A stretch of DNA of 64,000 nt, from contig CAIZZF010000020.1 of assembly GCA_903937385.1 (NCBI GenBank), positions 1 to 64,000 of the forward strand. Reading direction: 5' to 3'. Position 1 is the first letter of the stretch, and each line of letters begins with the position of its first letter. Of this stretch, positions 62,543 to 64,000 are shown one piece after another. The DNA comes from an uncultured Holophagaceae bacterium (lineage in GTDB: Bacteria > Acidobacteriota > Holophagae > Holophagales > Holophagaceae). Position numbers and translations under genes: made by a program. Under the pieces are notes generated by a model. It was not told the DNA's origin and made no database searches. It saw only the letters and a list, made by a program, of their open reading frames with translations.

Positions 62543-64000
62543 GGCAGCACGCGGATGGTGCGGATCGGCGCACCCAGCTCCAGGGCATCAAGAACCTTCA
62601 GGGCGCGGTCCGGCTGCTCCAGCTCGCCCACCCGGGTGTATTTGCCCGTCAGGTGGGGCGTGGCGTTGGTGGTGATGAAGAGCTGGCTGCCGCCGGTGTC
62701 CTTGCCCGAGAGGGCCATGCCCACGCTCCCGGGGCCGTACCAGGTCAGGCTGTCCTCGCAGCGCACGGTGTAGCCGGGGCCGCCGTCCATGGTGTCCACG
62801 GGCGAGCCCAGCTGCACCACGAAGTCTGGCACCACCCGGGGCACCCGGCGGCCGTCGAAGTAGCCCTTCCGCGCCAGCAGCACCAGGTTGGCGACGTTCA
62901 GGGGCGCTACCGTGGGGTCGAGCTTCAGCGTCACCTGTCGAGGGCCGCTGAAGGTGATGCGGAGGCGCACGGGCATCCCTCGCTTCACCAGCCGCTCGGC
63001 CTCCGCCAAGATCGCCTGATCCACGGGGCTGGGCGCAGGGGCGCCGGGCCAGGGCGTGGCGGGGTCCAGCTTCGCCAGGGCGCGGTAGGCCTCCAGGCGG
63101 CAGGCCCAGTCCGGGTGCTGGAGCCAGGGCCGCAGCCGGGCCTGCTGGTCCGCGGGCGTCAGCTGCCAGCGGGCATAGCTCTGGATGAGGATCTGCTGGG
63201 AGTCCAGGGGCGCATCCGCCCAGGCACGCTGGGTGAGGGCCTCGAGGTCCCCGGGGACCGTGGGCAGGTCCTCGATGGCCGCGGCGCGGGCGATGGGGTC
63301 GGCGCCCGCGAGCAGGCGCGTCCGGAGGGCGTCGGCGGCCGCGGGAGCCTGCTTCCGGAGGGCGGGGAGCAGCGCCCCCTGCAGGTCAGGGCGGGTGACG
63401 CCAAAGGGCGGATCCAGGCGGACCGCGTCCCGCAGGGCCGGCAGGGGGACGGTGGCCTTGGCCAGCCCCTGGAAGCCGTACCAGAGGGCCAGGGGATCCT
63501 GGGCGCTGGGCCAGGGTGCACTGCCGGCTGGGAAGGCCTCGGCGGGCGCTGCCTTCGGGAGCCCCTCTGCCAGCCGGGAGAGGATGCCCACGCAGGCGGC
63601 GCTCAATGTTGCCTGACTGGGTGCCTGCAGGCCCAGGCGGGCCCAGAGGTCAGAGCTGGGCGTGAGGGCCAGGAAGTCGCGGGTGGCCACCTCGCGCCGC
63701 TGCTCCCAGGGTGCTTTGTTCCAGGCATCCAGCAGGGCCAGGAGGCTGCCGGGTGTCGCGGTCACCGGCGGCAGCAGCGCCGATTCCTTGCCCGCCATCA
63801 CCAGCCGCAGGCGGGCCGCCTGGGCGCGGACAGGATCGACCTTGCCGGCCTTCTGGAGGGCGGCGAGGAAGCCCCGCAGGGCCGGGGTGACCTCTGCCCC
63901 GTTGAGCCGCGCCGTGGCGAGGCCCGCCTCCAGGTGCAGGTGTTTCGGCCACGCGGCAGCCTGGGCGGCGGTGAGGCCCGCCAGGGCGGTGAGGGCCTGG
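62539..64000 (-). CDS. Cyclophilin-type peptidyl-prolyl isomerase with helical N-terminal region (partial)
   Basis: The frame is open to the window edge, so the 5' end is missing; an internal GTG/ATG at 63801-63798 is not the likely start. The visible 486 residues begin with Ala/Leu-rich HEAT-like helices, and a cyclophilin domain fills the last 150 (VAPLNVANLVLLARKGYFDG, FVVQLGSPVDTMDGG, GGSQLFITTNATPHLTGKYTRVGEL). The active-site Arg of the usual FHRVI is seen as VPRVVPDF. Probably exported folding catalyst serving the coupled outer-membrane barrel, an inference from context. Confidence 0.85.
   Translation of the reverse strand, partial: QALTALAGLTAAQAAAWPKHLHLEAGLATARLNGAEVTPALRGFLAALQKAGKVDPVRAQAARLRLVMAGKESALLPPVTATPGSLLALLDAWNKAPWEQRREVATRDFLALTPSSDLWARLGLQAPSQATLSAACVGILSRLAEGLPKAAPAEAFPAGSAPWPSAQDPLALWYGFQGLAKATVPLPALRDAVRLDPPFGVTRPDLQGALLPALRKQAPAAADALRTRLLAGADPIARAAAIEDLPTVPGDLEALTQRAWADAPLDSQQILIQSYARWQLTPADQQARLRPWLQHPDWACRLEAYRALAKLDPATPWPGAPAPSPVDQAILAEAERLVKRGMPVRLRITFSGPRQVTLKLDPTVAPLNVANLVLLARKGYFDGRRVPRVVPDFVVQLGSPVDTMDGGPGYTVRCEDSLTWYGPGSVGMALSGKDTGGSQLFITTNATPHLTGKYTRVGELEQPDRALKVLDALELGAPIRTIRVLP

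Noticed and set aside
1-64000. tRNA, rRNA and common structured RNA genes
   Set aside because: Scanning the gaps by eye for T-arm (GGTTCGA) and acceptor pairing, RNase P, tmRNA and SRP hallmarks gave nothing convincing; a tRNAscan or Infernal run would be decisive.

Overview
The window looks like chromosome from a high-GC, Gram-negative, respiring bacterium. The signs are lipoproteins, a probable outer-membrane beta-barrel, quinone-type PyrD, menaquinone synthesis by the futalosine route (MqnE), and chemoreceptors with c-type haem motifs. An Acidobacteriota of the Holophaga/Geothrix type would fit, but that is inference from gene content; no rRNA or tRNA gene is present to settle it. About 60 genes are seen, mostly housekeeping, with two accessory-looking stretches.

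Region by region. 1-5.5 kb is visibly more AT-rich than the rest and holds a three-gene unit: a membrane-anchored Ser/Thr kinase with an extracytoplasmic SUMF1-type domain, an exported protein of unknown function, and an FHA-ABCG exporter fusion. 5.6-9.5 kb has an HU-like protein, an HD-domain protein, an exported six-repeat VCBS/SUMF1 protein and a DEDDh exonuclease. 9.6-14.5 kb has a second Ser/Thr kinase with a C-terminal sensor half and topoisomerase III. 15-22.8 kb has small proteins, a DUF4382 lipoprotein, proline dehydrogenase, a large MscS channel, an ABC-F ATPase and an RluA-like protein. 22.8-27.9 kb is a tandem array of three paralogous chemoreceptors with CxxCH sensor domains. 28-36 kb has formiminotransferase-cyclodeaminase, a 5'-nucleotidase, a cysteine desulfurase, an AspT/YidE-type transporter, a phosphodiesterase and an RlmI-like methyltransferase.

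36.3-41.2 kb is a run of short same-strand genes for small membrane or exported proteins, with one stop-interrupted gene. 41-48 kb has a quinone reductase, an Rrf2-TtcA operon behind an IscR-type operator, a thioredoxin-fold protein, a peptide-binding protein, a WYL protein with disordered tails, and XerC/D. 48-55 kb has acpP-fabF, uvrB, gpt, a LOG protein, an M64 peptidase and YhbY. 55-64 kb has an unusual FHA-GAF signalling protein, a phospholipase D-like protein, MqnE, PyrD, a lipoprotein, a beta-barrel protein and a cyclophilin cut by the window edge.

A theme across the window is phospho-dependent signalling: two Ser/Thr kinases and two FHA proteins. A second is a family of intergenic repeats built from short tandem units, often as facing arms, at eight loci, each immediately 3' of a gene. 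Coordinates were read by eye and start codons were chosen by Shine-Dalgarno spacing and family alignment from memory. No searches were run.
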